Origin: Nevskia sp.
GTDB lineage: Bacteria > Pseudomonadota > Gammaproteobacteria > Nevskiales > Nevskiaceae
Direction: 5' to 3'
Assembly: GCA_030694365.1 (NCBI GenBank)
Contig: JAUXYM010000044.1
Span: forward strand, 1 to 36,074
Length of the DNA stretch: 36,074 bases
Under the pieces are notes generated by a model that was not told where the DNA came from, searched no databases, and saw nothing but the letters and a program-made list of their open reading frames with translations. The translations under genes were made by a program, and so were the position numbers. Positions within the stretch are counted from its first letter, which is position 1, and each line of letters opens with the position of its first letter. Shown in pieces: positions 8,205 through 16,567 of this stretch.

Positions 8205-8289
8205 CTCACGCAGAGAACGCAGAGGACGCGGAGAACAGCAAAACCTTCTTGTAAAATCTTTTAGCTTCTCTCTGCGTTCTTTGCGTGAG
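8205..8289. repeat. inverted repeat of the CTCACGCAGAGAACGC family
   Basis: Two 20-base arms, 8205-8224 and 8270-8289, are reverse complements with one mismatch. They enclose an AT-richer spacer, and an extra GACGCGGAGAA unit sits inside the left arm. The same words recur at 9595-9610, 9851-9879 and, decayed, near 35833-35855. It lies between the lysine-rich gene and the 3' end of argG. It resembles widely dispersed intergenic repeats of unknown function. Confidence 0.7.
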
Positions 8290-8300
8290 ACAAGGCTTTT

Positions 8301-9518
8301 TCAGCGCGCGTCGCGCGTCGCCCCAGTCCGCAGGCGTAGCCCGTTGAGGCGAATGAAACCCTCGGCGTCCTTCTGGTTGTAGGCGCCGCGATCGTCCTCG
8401 AAGGTCGACAGGGTGGCGTCGAACAGCGAATCCTTCGAGCGGCGGCCAAGGTTGTAGACCGCGCCCTTGTACAGCTTCAGGCGCACGTCGCCGTTGACCC
8501 GGGTCTGGCTGTCGTCGATCAGCGCCTGCAGCATCCGGCGCTCCGGGCTCCACCAGTAGCCGTTGTAGATCAGGCTGGCGTACTTCGGCATCAGCTCGTC
8601 CTTCAGATGCGCCTGTTCGCGGTCGAGGCACAGGCTTTCGATCGCACGGTGGGCCTTGAGCAGGATCGAGCCGCCGGGCGTTTCGTAGCAGCCACGCGAC
8701 TTCATGCCGACATAGCGGTTCTCGACGAGGTCCAGACGGCCGATGCCGTGCTTGCCGCCGAGCGCGTTCAGGCGATCGAGAATCTGGAACGGCGTGCCGG
8801 CTTCACCATTGATCGCGATGGCATCGCCACGCTCGAAGCTGATGGTGATTTCTTCAGCTTCGTTCGGCGCATCTTCCGGGTTCCGGGTCCAGCGCCAGAT
8901 GCTGTCGTCCGGGCTCCACCACGGGTCTTCGAGACCACCGCCTTCATAGGAGATATGCAGCGCATTGGCATCCATCGAGTACGGGCTGCCGCCGCCCGGC
9001 TTCTTGGCGATCGGAATCTCGTGCTTGGCGGCATAGGCGAGCAGCGACTCGCGCGAGTTCAGATCCCATTCGCGCCATGGCGCGATGACCTTGACGCCCG
9101 GCCACAGGGCATAGGCACCCAGCTCGAAACGCACCTGATCATTGCCCTTGCCGGTGGCACCGTGGCTGATCGCATCGCAACCGGTTTGACGTGCGATCTC
9201 GACCAGACGCTTGGCGATCAGCGGCCGGGCGATCGAAGTGCCGAGCAGGTACTCGCCTTCATAGACGGCGTTGGCGCGAAACATTGGAAACACGAAATCG
9301 CGAGCGAATTCCTCGCGCAGATCGTCGATGAAGATCTCCTTGACGCCGAGCTGTTGCGCCTTCGGGCGCACATGGTCGAGTTCCTCACCCTGGCCGATAT
9401 CGGCGGTGAAGGTGACGACTTCACAGCCGTAGGTGTCCTGCAGCCACTTCAGGATGACGGAGGTATCGAGGCCGCCGGAATAGGCGAGCGCGACTTTGCG
9501 GACCTGATTTTTGCTCAT
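8301..9518 (-). CDS. argG: argininosuccinate synthase
   Basis: Cytosolic ATP-dependent ligase joining citrulline and aspartate to argininosuccinate, the penultimate step of arginine synthesis. The 405-residue length is typical of the shorter ArgG type. The N-terminus holds the ATP PP-loop [12 protein letters not shown] (about residues 10-21). [15 protein letters not shown] (about 117-131), the citrulline/aspartate-binding segment, follows, then [14 protein letters not shown] and [24 protein letters not shown]. The ATG at 9518 directly precedes the PP-loop strand. No argH or argF is adjacent, so the gene is isolated, as is common outside arginine operons. No ARG box was recognised. Dispersed repeats lie on both sides. 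Confidence 0.97.
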   Translation of the reverse strand: MSKNQVRKVALAYSGGLDTSVILKWLQDTYGCEVVTFTADIGQGEELDHVRPKAQQLGVKEIFIDDLREEFARDFVFPMFRANAVYEGEYLLGTSIARPLIAKRLVEIARQTGCDAISHGATGKGNDQVRFELGAYALWPGVKVIAPWREWDLNSRESLLAYAAKHEIPIAKKPGGGSPYSMDANALHISYEGGGLEDPWWSPDDSIWRWTRNPEDAPNEAEEITISFERGDAIAINGEAGTPFQILDRLNALGGKHGIGRLDLVENRYVGMKSRGCYETPGGSILLKAHRAIESLCLDREQAHLKDELMPKYASLIYNGYWWSPERRMLQALIDDSQTRVNGDVRLKLYKGAVYNLGRRSKDSLFDATLSTFEDDRGAYNQKDAEGFIRLNGLRLRTGATRDAR

Positions 9519-9559
9519 GGAATTCGGGCGCTGGCAGCAGAAGATGGGAAAGGCGGCGA

Positions 9560-9565
9560 ATTATA
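9560..9565 (-). promoter_or_regulatory. probable -10 element of the argG promoter (TATAAT)
   Basis: The minus strand reads TATAAT, a perfect -10, 42 bases before the argG ATG, in otherwise GC-rich DNA. The -35 region is T-rich (TTTTGG with a 16-base spacer) but poor. Together they make a plausible sigma-70 promoter. Confidence 0.5.
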
Positions 9566-9594
9566 GCGATGCGCGCAAAAGCCAAAAGGCTGGT

Positions 9595-9879
9595 CTCACG
9601 CGGAGAACGCCGTGACCGCAGAGAGAAGACAAATCGAGACTTGACTAGCAATGAACTTCAGCCAAGAGCCTTTCTGGTCTCCCTCTCCCTCTGGGAGAGG
9701 GACTGGGGGTGAGGGACTGTCAACAAAGGGCTTGTTTCGCCGGGAAGTCCCTCATCCCAACCCTTCTCCCGAAGGGACAAGGGCTTTTTGCGAATGGGCT
9801 GAGCTTGCTTGCCAATCAGGAATCGAGATAAAGCCCCAGTGGAAGCTTTTCTCTGCGTTCTTTGCGTTCTCCGCGTGAG
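9595..9879. repeat. 285-bp nested inverted-repeat element between argG and the exonuclease gene
   Basis: The outer arms CTCACGCGGAGAACGC (9595-9610) and its exact reverse complement (9864-9879) bound the element. Inside, a second imperfect pair is formed by the CCCTCTCCCTCTGGGAGAGG region (about 9681-9716) and a matching CCCTCATCCC/CTTCTCCCGAAGGG region (about 9749-9778). A 41-base core at 9781-9821 recurs at 35793-35833 with two differences. No transposase frame is present, so it resembles a small non-autonomous or purely dispersed repeat. It fills most of the gap 9519-9961, and I see no gene there. Confidence 0.65.
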
Positions 9880-9928
9880 GATCGCTTTTCCTCAAGCCAA
9901 CGCGCGGGCTGCCTCCACCCCCATCGGC

Positions 9929-9934
9929 TAAACT
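9929..9934 (+). promoter_or_regulatory. possible -10 hexamer TAAACT upstream of the exonuclease gene
   Basis: TAAACT lies 33 bases before the start codon in a GC-rich stretch, just outside the repeat element. It matches the hexamers before mscS and lipA. No clear -35. Confidence 0.3.
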
Positions 9935-9961
9935 CCGCCCCGAACTCTCCCCCGGCATCCC

Positions 9962-10636
9962 ATGGAACTCCCCCCCGCCCTGCTTGAGGCGTTCAAGCCT
10001 GCGCCGCGTATTGGTCAGCGCTTTCGCGGCTTTCTGCCGGTGGTGGTCGATGTCGAGACGGGCGGCTTCAACAACCGCACCGACGCCCTGCTGGAAATCG
10101 CTGTGGTGCTGCTGAAGTTCGACCGCGACGGCAATCTGGTCCGCGATACAACCCACGCCGCCCATGTCGAGCCGTTCAAGGGTGCGAACCTCGAAAAGGC
10201 GTCGCTGGAGGTCAACGGCATCGACCCGACCAATCCGCTGCGCGGCGCGATCCCCGAGCGTGAAGCGCTGGCCCAGGTGTTCAAGCCGGTGCGCCAGGCG
10301 GTGTCCGAGCACGGTTGCACGCGGGCCATTCTGGTCGGCCACAACGCCCATTTCGATCTCGGTTTCGTCAATGCGGCGGTGGGCCGCTGCGATATCAAGC
10401 GCAATCCGTTCCACCCGTTTTCGGCCTTCGACACCGCGACGCTCGGCGGCGCGGTCCTCGGCCAGACGGTGCTGGCGCGGGCGCTGGAAGCGGCCGGTCT
10501 GCCGTACAGCACGCGGGAAGCGCATTCGGCGATCTACGACGCCGAGCGCACCGCCGATCTGTTCTGCCTGATGATCAACCGCCTGCGCGGCGTGCACGAA
10601 TCCTTTCTGTCCCCGGCGGTCCCGTCATCCGCTTGA
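9962..10636 (+). CDS. rnt: ribonuclease T (DEDD-family 3'-5' exonuclease)
   Basis: 3'-5' exoribonuclease that trims tRNA 3' ends and matures stable RNAs. The 224-residue protein has Exo [13 protein letters not shown] (the catalytic Asp/Glu pair near residues 30-32), [13 protein letters not shown], Exo [18 protein letters not shown] (about 123-138) and Exo [19 protein letters not shown] with the catalytic His and Asp. The segment [18 protein letters not shown] is typical of RNase T rather than the DnaQ epsilon subunit. The ATG at 9962 is the first in frame. The gene is monocistronic or weakly linked to opgG, 103 bp downstream. Confidence 0.93.
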   Translation: MELPPALLEAFKPAPRIGQRFRGFLPVVVDVETGGFNNRTDALLEIAVVLLKFDRDGNLVRDTTHAAHVEPFKGANLEKASLEVNGIDPTNPLRGAIPEREALAQVFKPVRQAVSEHGCTRAILVGHNAHFDLGFVNAAVGRCDIKRNPFHPFSAFDTATLGGAVLGQTVLARALEAAGLPYSTREAHSAIYDAERTADLFCLMINRLRGVHESFLSPAVPSSA

Positions 10637-10700
10637 GCCTGGCTTCGGAGTCAGGGATGGGCATGCGCCGTGCTCACTCTTCGACGCGCTCGCGGTCCCG

Positions 10701-10706
10701 TAAAAT
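10701..10706 (+). promoter_or_regulatory. possible -10 hexamer TAAAAT upstream of opgG
   Basis: TAAAAT lies 39 bases before the opgG ATG, one mismatch from the -10 consensus. No distinct -35. Confidence 0.35.
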
Positions 10707-10739
10707 GCCGCGACGCTTCCTGATCACCGACCCCTTCCA

Positions 10740-12299
10740 ATGAATTCAACCGACCGACGACACGCCCGGTGGCCTGTCTTGCGCCTGCTGAGCGGGGCCT
10801 GCGTCTTGTTGCTGAGCTGCGCCGCAGCCCTGCACACCGGCACTGCGCAAGCGTTTGACCTCGATGACGTTGCGGCGCGCGCCAAGCAACTGGCCGGGCA
10901 ACCGTTCCAGAAGCCGGAAGGACGGCTGCCGAAAGCGCTGCAGCAACTCGGCTACGACCACTACCGCGATATCCGCTTCAAGCAGGATCGCGCGCTGTGG
11001 CACGCCGACAAACTGCCATTCGAATTGCAATTCTTTCATCAGGGCCTGTATTACGACCGGCCGGTGAAGATCAACGAAGTCAACGGTCGGGCGCTGCGCG
11101 AACTGAAGTTCACGCCGGACGACTTCGACTACGGCGACAACAAGGTCGATGCCGAATCGTTCCGCGATCTCGGCTACGCCGGCTTCCGCGTGCATTTCGC
11201 GGTCAACACGCCGAAGTACAAGGACGAGGTGCTGGTGTTCCTCGGTGCCAGCTATTTCCGCGCGCTCGGCGCCGGCCAGCGCTATGGCTTGTCGGCACGC
11301 GGGCTGTCGATCGATACCGGCCTGATCTCCGGCGAGGAATTTCCGCGCTTCACCGAGTTCTGGGTGGTGCGTCCGGAAGCCAATGCCAAGGAACTGGTGA
11401 TCTACGCGCTGCTCAATTCGCGGCGCGCCACCGGTGCCTACAAGTTCATCCTGAAGCCGGGCTCGGAAACGGTGATGGACACCAAGTCCCGTTTGTTCCT
11501 GCGCGAAAACGTCAGCAAGCTCGGCATCGCGCCGCTGACCAGCATGTTCTATTTCGGCGAGAACCAGCCGGCCGACCACGAGGACTACCGTCCGGAAGTG
11601 CATGACTCGGACGGCCTGTCGATCGCTTCCGGCACCGGCGAATGGATCTGGCGGCCGCTGGTCAATCCGAAACGCTTGCTGGTGACTTCATTTTCGATGT
11701 CGAACCCGCAGGGCTTCGGCCTGATGCAGCGCGATCGCAAGTTCGAGCGCTACGAAGATCTGGAAGTGCGCCACGAACTCAGGCCCAGCCTGTGGATCGA
11801 GCCGAAGGGCGCCTGGGGTGCCGGCCGCATCGAGCTGGTGCAGATTCCGACACCGGACGAAACCAACGACAACGTCGTCGCCTACTGGGTGCCGGACAAC
11901 ATGCCGCAGCCGGGCACGCCGCTGGCGCTCGACTATCGGATGCTCTGGCAGATGGACAAGGAGAAGCGGCCGCCGCTGGCCTGGGTCGAGCAGAGCCGGC
12001 GCGGACGTGGCGGTTACGGCCGTGGCAATGACGGCAGCATCGGCTTCGTGATCGATTTCACCGGCCCGGCGCTCGACAAGCTGAAGGCCGACGCCAAGAT
12101 CGAAGGTGTGGTCACCGTCGACGGCAACGGCGAGTTGCTGGAACGCACCACCTATCGCAACGAAGCGACCGGCGGCTGGCGCGTGTCCCTGCGCCTGAAG
12201 CGGGTCGATGACGAAAAGGCCGTCGAGCTGCGCGCCTATCTGAAGGGCGACAGCAACACCTTGTCGGAAACCTGGAGCTACGTGCTGCCGCCGGGCTGA
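10740..12299 (+). CDS. opgG: glucan biosynthesis protein G (periplasmic)
   Basis: Periplasmic protein needed to build osmoregulated periplasmic glucans, probably shaping or branching the glucan chain made by OpgH. The 519-residue precursor has a long signal peptide with basic residues, a hydrophobic core (about residues 15-33) and a likely cut after AQA near residue 38. The mature part starts FDLDDVAARAKQLA. Conserved family segments include IRFKQDRALWH, FFHQGLYYDRPVKI, FLGASYFRALGAGQRYGLSARGL, ASGTGEWIWRPLVNP and GFGLMQRDRKFERYEDLE. OpgG is preferred over OpgD because of the adjacent opgH. The opgH start lies 19 bp downstream, giving the standard opgGH operon. Confidence 0.96.
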   Translation: MNSTDRRHARWPVLRLLSGACVLLLSCAAALHTGTAQAFDLDDVAARAKQLAGQPFQKPEGRLPKALQQLGYDHYRDIRFKQDRALWHADKLPFELQFFHQGLYYDRPVKINEVNGRALRELKFTPDDFDYGDNKVDAESFRDLGYAGFRVHFAVNTPKYKDEVLVFLGASYFRALGAGQRYGLSARGLSIDTGLISGEEFPRFTEFWVVRPEANAKELVIYALLNSRRATGAYKFILKPGSETVMDTKSRLFLRENVSKLGIAPLTSMFYFGENQPADHEDYRPEVHDSDGLSIASGTGEWIWRPLVNPKRLLVTSFSMSNPQGFGLMQRDRKFERYEDLEVRHELRPSLWIEPKGAWGAGRIELVQIPTPDETNDNVVAYWVPDNMPQPGTPLALDYRMLWQMDKEKRPPLAWVEQSRRGRGGYGRGNDGSIGFVIDFTGPALDKLKADAKIEGVVTVDGNGELLERTTYRNEATGGWRVSLRLKRVDDEKAVELRAYLKGDSNTLSETWSYVLPPG

Positions 12300-12318
12300 T
12301 CCGGGCCGCACGCCAACC

Positions 12319-14847
12319 ATGAGCTCATCGAATTCCCGGCCAGCATCTCAAGCTGGCAGCCTGGCCGCCGCACACGCCTACTGCGCGCAACTGCGTCTGC
12401 CTGACGCCGCACGCAATGCGCTGCTGGCCGAAGCAGCGACTGCGGCCGATCCGCTGGCTGCGGTTCATCGCCTGCTGGCCGACACCGGCGCGGGCTTCGA
12501 TGCCGGCAACCCTGCATTCGGCTCGATAGCGCCCCGTTTGAAGATGGCGCTGGCTGACGCGACCCGGGGGCGCGAGAATCTGGAAAGCCGCGCCTTCACC
12601 GAAGACCTGCAAGGCCGGGTACGGCTGGCCTCGATGCCGGCGCTCAAGCGCGCCTCGTTCACTTCGCGGCCGTGGTCGCCGAATCCCTTGCGGGCACTGC
12701 TGCGTTCGATCGGCCGGCTGCTGCTCGGCGGCCGAGGCCAGCGGCAGAACGAGGCCGATGCCGCCGTACCGGGACCGGATGCGCCGACGCCGACCGGCCG
12801 CTGGCATGTCGCCGCCTCGGTGCGCCGGTTCATCCTGGTATTTCTGGTCATCGTCCAGACCGTGGTCGCCACCTTCTACATGACCGCCGTGCTGCCCTAC
12901 CACGGCGGTCACGCGCTCGAAGTGGCGATGCTGATCCTCTACGCGGTGCTGTTCGCCTGGGTGTCGGCCGGCTTCTGGACGGCGATGATGGGCTTCCTGC
13001 AATTGCTGATCGGCCAGGATCGCTATTCGATCAACAGCAGCAAGGTGCCGGACGCGAAACTGCCGGACAGCGCCCGCACCGCGATCCTGATGCCGATCTG
13101 CAACGAGAACACCGCGCGCGTGTTCGCCGGTTTGCGCGCCACCTACGACTCGGTGATGCGCAGCGGCCAGGGTGCAGCCTTCGATTTCTACATCCTCAGC
13201 GACACTTCGGACCCGGACATCCGGGTCGCCGAACTCGAAGCCTGGCTGCTGTTGTGCAGCGAGGTCGGCGGCTTCGGGCGTGTTCACTATCGCCGCCGCC
13301 GCCACCGGATCAAGCGCAAGAGCGGCAACATCGCCGACTTCTGCCGGCGCTGGGGCTCGGCCTACCGGTACATGGTGATCCTCGACGCCGACAGCGTGAT
13401 GAGCGGCGCCTGCCTGGTCCGCCTCGCCCAGTTGATGGAAGCAAACCCGAGCGCCGGCATCATCCAGACCGCGCCTAGGGCTGCCGGCCGCGACACCTTG
13501 TATGCGCGCATCCAGCAGTTCGCGACTCGCGTCTACGGCCCGCTGTTCACCGCCGGCCTGCACTTCTGGCAGCTCGGCGAAAGCCATTACTGGGGCCACA
13601 ACGCGATCATCCGGGTGGCGCCGTTCCTGGCTCATTGCTCGCTGCCGCGCCTGCCCGGACGCGGTGCCTTGTCCGGTGAAATCCTCAGCCACGATTTCGT
13701 CGAAGCGGCCCTGATGCGCCGCGCCGGCTGGGCGGTGTGGATCGCTTACGACCTCGATGGTTCCTACGAGGAAATGCCGCCGAACCTGCTCGATGAACTG
13801 AAGCGCGATCGCCGCTGGTGCCAGGGCAATCTGATGAACTTCCGGCTGTTCATGACTTCCGGCCTGCATCCGGCGCATCGCGCGGTGTTCATGACCGGCG
13901 TCATGGCCTATCTGTCGGCACCGCTGTGGTTCACTTCGCTGGTGTTGTCGACGGCGCTGCTGGCGGTGCAGACCTTCGCCGTGCCGCAATACTTCACCCA
14001 GCCGAACCAGCTGTTTCCGTCCTGGCCGGAATGGCATCCGGAATGGGCGATCGCGCTGTTCTCGGCGACCGCGACCCTGCTGTTCCTGCCGAAAATCCTC
14101 GCGGTGATCGTCATCCTCGTGAAAGGCGCCCGCAACTACGGCGGTGGCCTGACCCTGACTTTCAGCATGCTGATGGAGCTGATCTTCTCGGCGATGCTGG
14201 CACCGGTGCGCATGCTGTTCCATGCCCATTTCGTCACCGCAGCCCTGCTCGGCATCGGCATCCAGTGGAAATCGCCGCCACGCGAGGACTCGCAGACGCC
14301 CTGGTCGGAAGCGATCGCCCGTCACGGCTTCGGCACCGTGCTCGGCGTGCTCTGGGCAGCGCTGGTCTATTACCTGGAGCCAGCGTTCCTGTGGTGGCTG
14401 CTGCCGGTGGTCGGTGCCTTGATGCTGGCGATTCCGCTGTCGGTCTGGTCCAGCAAGGTGACCTTGGGCCGCACTTTCAAGAACGGCCGCTTCTTCCTGA
14501 TTCCCGAAGAAGCGGTGCCGCCGCGCGAACTGCGCTGGACTGCACTCGGCTTCAAGCGGGCACCGGAATATTCGGATTTCCGCGCCGCCGTGACCGATCC
14601 GGTCGCCAATGCCCTGGTCTGCTCGGCAGGCACCGCACGCGCCTTCCACTCGGACGCGACCCAGCGCGAGCGGCTGGCACTGCTGCAGACTGCCCTGATC
14701 CATGGCCCAGCCAGGCTCGATGCCAACCAGAAGAACATGCTGTTGACGGATTCGATCGCTTTATCAAGACTGCACTACCTGGTCTGGACTTCGAGCGAAG
14801 CGCACAAGAGCTGGAAGACGAACGTCGATCCGGCCGCGCTGTCATAA
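12319..14847 (+). CDS. opgH: glucans biosynthesis glucosyltransferase H (membrane)
   Basis: Inner-membrane family 2 glucosyltransferase that polymerises the beta-1,2-linked backbone of periplasmic glucans from UDP-glucose and moves it outward. The 842 residues match the usual length. After a cytoplasmic N-terminal part come two membrane spans (about residues 171-220), then the catalytic domain with ILMPICNENT, LDADSVM (the DxD at 356-358) and the acceptor-side motif RRWCQGN (498-504). Further hydrophobic spans follow in the 515-720 region. The GELS-like SGEILSHDFVEAALMRRAGW segment, with its catalytic Asp, is present. The ATG at 12319 follows opgG by 19 bp. It is followed, after 73 bp, by the ornithine-lipid-type gene pair. 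Confidence 0.96.
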   Translation: MSSSNSRPASQAGSLAAAHAYCAQLRLPDAARNALLAEAATAADPLAAVHRLLADTGAGFDAGNPAFGSIAPRLKMALADATRGRENLESRAFTEDLQGRVRLASMPALKRASFTSRPWSPNPLRALLRSIGRLLLGGRGQRQNEADAAVPGPDAPTPTGRWHVAASVRRFILVFLVIVQTVVATFYMTAVLPYHGGHALEVAMLILYAVLFAWVSAGFWTAMMGFLQLLIGQDRYSINSSKVPDAKLPDSARTAILMPICNENTARVFAGLRATYDSVMRSGQGAAFDFYILSDTSDPDIRVAELEAWLLLCSEVGGFGRVHYRRRRHRIKRKSGNIADFCRRWGSAYRYMVILDADSVMSGACLVRLAQLMEANPSAGIIQTAPRAAGRDTLYARIQQFATRVYGPLFTAGLHFWQLGESHYWGHNAIIRVAPFLAHCSLPRLPGRGALSGEILSHDFVEAALMRRAGWAVWIAYDLDGSYEEMPPNLLDELKRDRRWCQGNLMNFRLFMTSGLHPAHRAVFMTGVMAYLSAPLWFTSLVLSTALLAVQTFAVPQYFTQPNQLFPSWPEWHPEWAIALFSATATLLFLPKILAVIVILVKGARNYGGGLTLTFSMLMELIFSAMLAPVRMLFHAHFVTAALLGIGIQWKSPPREDSQTPWSEAIARHGFGTVLGVLWAALVYYLEPAFLWWLLPVVGALMLAIPLSVWSSKVTLGRTFKNGRFFLIPEEAVPPRELRWTALGFKRAPEYSDFRAAVTDPVANALVCSAGTARAFHSDATQRERLALLQTALIHGPARLDANQKNMLLTDSIALSRLHYLVWTSSEAHKSWKTNVDPAALS

Positions 14848-14920
14848 ATGCTTCAAGCCAAAGTCATCACATTTCAACGCGACGTTCATAGAGTTTGCGA
14901 AATGTTCGTCGGAGCGATTC

Positions 14921-15715
14921 ATGTCCCCAGTGATTGAAACCAGCACTCCAGAAAACGCGCCGCGCTTCATCGTCGGCTTCGCGGTCACGCCTGACGAGAT
15001 CGCCGAAACCCAGCGTCTGCGCTATCGCATCTTTGCTGGCGAGATGGGTGCCGACATCGACGGCGGCGAACAAGGGCTCGATACCGACCATTACGACGCT
15101 TGGTGCCGCCACCTCACGGTGCGTGAAACCAGCAGCGGCCGTCTGGTCGCCTGCACCCGCATCCTGACCGACGACAAGGCACCGCGAGCCGGCGGCTTCT
15201 ATTCCGCCGGCGAATTCGATCTGAAGATGATCGACTCCCTGCCTGGCCGGGTCATGGAAGTCGGCCGCACCTGCGTCGATGCCGAATACCGCAGCGGCGC
15301 GGTGATCGCCGTGCTCTGGCAAGGGCTTGCCGAATTCATCATCAAGAATGGCTTCGACTACCTGTTCGGCTGCGCTTCGATCGGCCTCGAAGACGGGGGT
15401 GCCAACGCCCACGCGATCCTCGACCAGATCAAGCTGAAGTACATGGCCGAGCCTTGGCAGCGAGTCCGTCCGCTGATCCCTCTGCCGATCGCCGATGCCC
15501 GTCCGGCCGACAAGTCGCCGCGCCTGCCGCCGCTGCTGAAGGCCTATTTCAGCCTCGGCGCCAAGGCCTGCGGCGAGCCGTACTGGGATCGCGAATTCAA
15601 TTGCGCCGATGTCTTCGTGCTGCTCAACGTCACCGACCTGCATCCTCGCTACGCCCGCCACTTCATGGACCGCTCGAAGATCGAGGAGACCACCGTTGTT
15701 GCGGGTCACGCTTAG
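14921..15715 (+). CDS. olsB: GNAT-fold N-acyltransferase, OlsB-like (lyso-ornithine lipid synthesis)
   Basis: Likely transfers a 3-hydroxyacyl chain from acyl carrier protein to the alpha-amino group of ornithine, giving lyso-ornithine lipid. The 264-residue protein has the family opening QRLRYRIFAGEMGA (about residues 29-42), the substrate-binding HYDAWCRHL stretch, EVGRTCVDAEYRSGAVIAVLW, and the OlsB/COG3176 C-terminal run FNCADVFVLLNVTDLHPRYARHF. The ATG at 14921 has GGAG 7 bases upstream. The next gene, 30 bp on, is a PlsC-type O-acyltransferase, the pairing expected of olsB-olsA. The amino-acid specificity could differ (glutamine or lysine lipids are known relatives), so ornithine is inferred from family and neighbour. 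Confidence 0.85.
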   Translation: MSPVIETSTPENAPRFIVGFAVTPDEIAETQRLRYRIFAGEMGADIDGGEQGLDTDHYDAWCRHLTVRETSSGRLVACTRILTDDKAPRAGGFYSAGEFDLKMIDSLPGRVMEVGRTCVDAEYRSGAVIAVLWQGLAEFIIKNGFDYLFGCASIGLEDGGANAHAILDQIKLKYMAEPWQRVRPLIPLPIADARPADKSPRLPPLLKAYFSLGAKACGEPYWDREFNCADVFVLLNVTDLHPRYARHFMDRSKIEETTVVAGHA

Positions 15716-15745
15716 GCGCTTATCCGTGCGTCAATCACGCCTGCG

Positions 15746-16522
15746 ATGACTTACTTGCGGGTAGGCCGCAAGGGGCTGCGGATCATTTCCCACCTGCTGG
15801 TCGGGCTGCTGCTGCCGATCCTGGTCATCATCAACGGCCACGGTCGCTGGTCGCGTGAAAACCTCGCCACCTGGTGGCACCGGGTACTGCTGCGCATCCT
15901 CGATGTGAAACTGGTGGTCAGCGGCACGCCGCTGGCCGGCACCAAGGTGATGGTCTGCAACCACATCTCCTGGCTCGATATCCCGGTGGTTGCCGCCTGC
16001 GAAGCGACGCGCTTCGTGTCCAAGGCGGAAGTCGGCGAATGGCCGGTGATCGGCTGGCTGGCCAATGCCTGCGGCACCTTCTACCTGCGCCGCGGCTCGG
16101 GCGGCACCAAGCAGCTGATCGAAGCGATCGACGAACATCTGGGGCGCGACTCCATCGTGTTCTTCCCGGAAGGCACAACCACCGACGGTTCGATCGTCCT
16201 GAAATTCCAGCCGCGTCTGTTCGCAACGGCGATCGAGACCAAGCGGCCGGTGCAGCCGATCGCCTTGCGCTTTTCGCTCGCCGCCGACGGCACCGCCACC
16301 GCACCCTATGTCGGCGACGACGTGCTGTTCGACAACATCGTCCGGCTGCTCAGGCACGGCGCGATCAGCGCGGAAATCATCTATTGCGACGCGATTGATC
16401 CGGAAGGTCACGACCGCGCCAGCCTCGCCCACGCCGCCCATACGGCGATCTGCATGGCGATCGCACCCGACTCGATCCGCCCAGCAAAATCCCGCGACGA
16501 CCGCGACGCCATCGCGGCTTGA
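15746..16522 (+). CDS. olsA: PlsC-family O-acyltransferase, OlsA-like
   Basis: Membrane-associated acyltransferase that, in the ols pathway, acylates the 3-hydroxyl of lyso-ornithine lipid; paralogues acylate lysophosphatidate. The 258 residues begin with a hydrophobic anchor (about 12-30). The catalytic HX4D motif is NHISWLD (His73, Asp78), followed by FVSKAEVGEWPVIGWLA (acceptor-binding block), FYLRRGSGG and FFPEGTTTDGS (block III). These four blocks in order define the family. The ATG at 15746 is the first in frame. Position directly after the OlsB-like gene favours OlsA over PlsC, but sequence alone cannot separate the two. Confidence 0.85.
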   Translation: MTYLRVGRKGLRIISHLLVGLLLPILVIINGHGRWSRENLATWWHRVLLRILDVKLVVSGTPLAGTKVMVCNHISWLDIPVVAACEATRFVSKAEVGEWPVIGWLANACGTFYLRRGSGGTKQLIEAIDEHLGRDSIVFFPEGTTTDGSIVLKFQPRLFATAIETKRPVQPIALRFSLAADGTATAPYVGDDVLFDNIVRLLRHGAISAEIIYCDAIDPEGHDRASLAHAAHTAICMAIAPDSIRPAKSRDDRDAIAA

Positions 16523-16530
16523 GCGAGGGG

Positions 16531-16536
16531 TAAACT
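16531..16536 (+). promoter_or_regulatory. possible -10 hexamer TAAACT upstream of lipA
   Basis: TAAACT sits 37 bases before the lipA GTG start, immediately after the olsA stop, suggesting lipA has its own promoter. No strong -35. Confidence 0.35.
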
Positions 16537-16567
16537 ACGCGGCACCTCCGCTGCATCAGGTCAGCCC

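Noticed and set aside
8004..8264. Plus-strand frame rich in Leu and Phe between the DUF945 gene and argG
   Set aside because: It is the complement of the lysine-rich gene; Lys codons read backwards give Leu/Phe. It also starts inside the terminator hairpin.
12325..14703. A 792-codon open frame antisense to opgH
   Set aside because: High-GC DNA commonly leaves long open antisense frames. The product is rich in Gln, His and Arg without domains, while the plus strand encodes a complete OpgH.
14921..15715. Autoinducer synthase or PEP-CTERM-associated acyltransferase
   Set aside because: The GNAT start is similar, but the C-terminal run and the adjacent PlsC-type gene fit OlsB-like ornithine lipid synthesis better, and no LuxR or exosortase gene is present.
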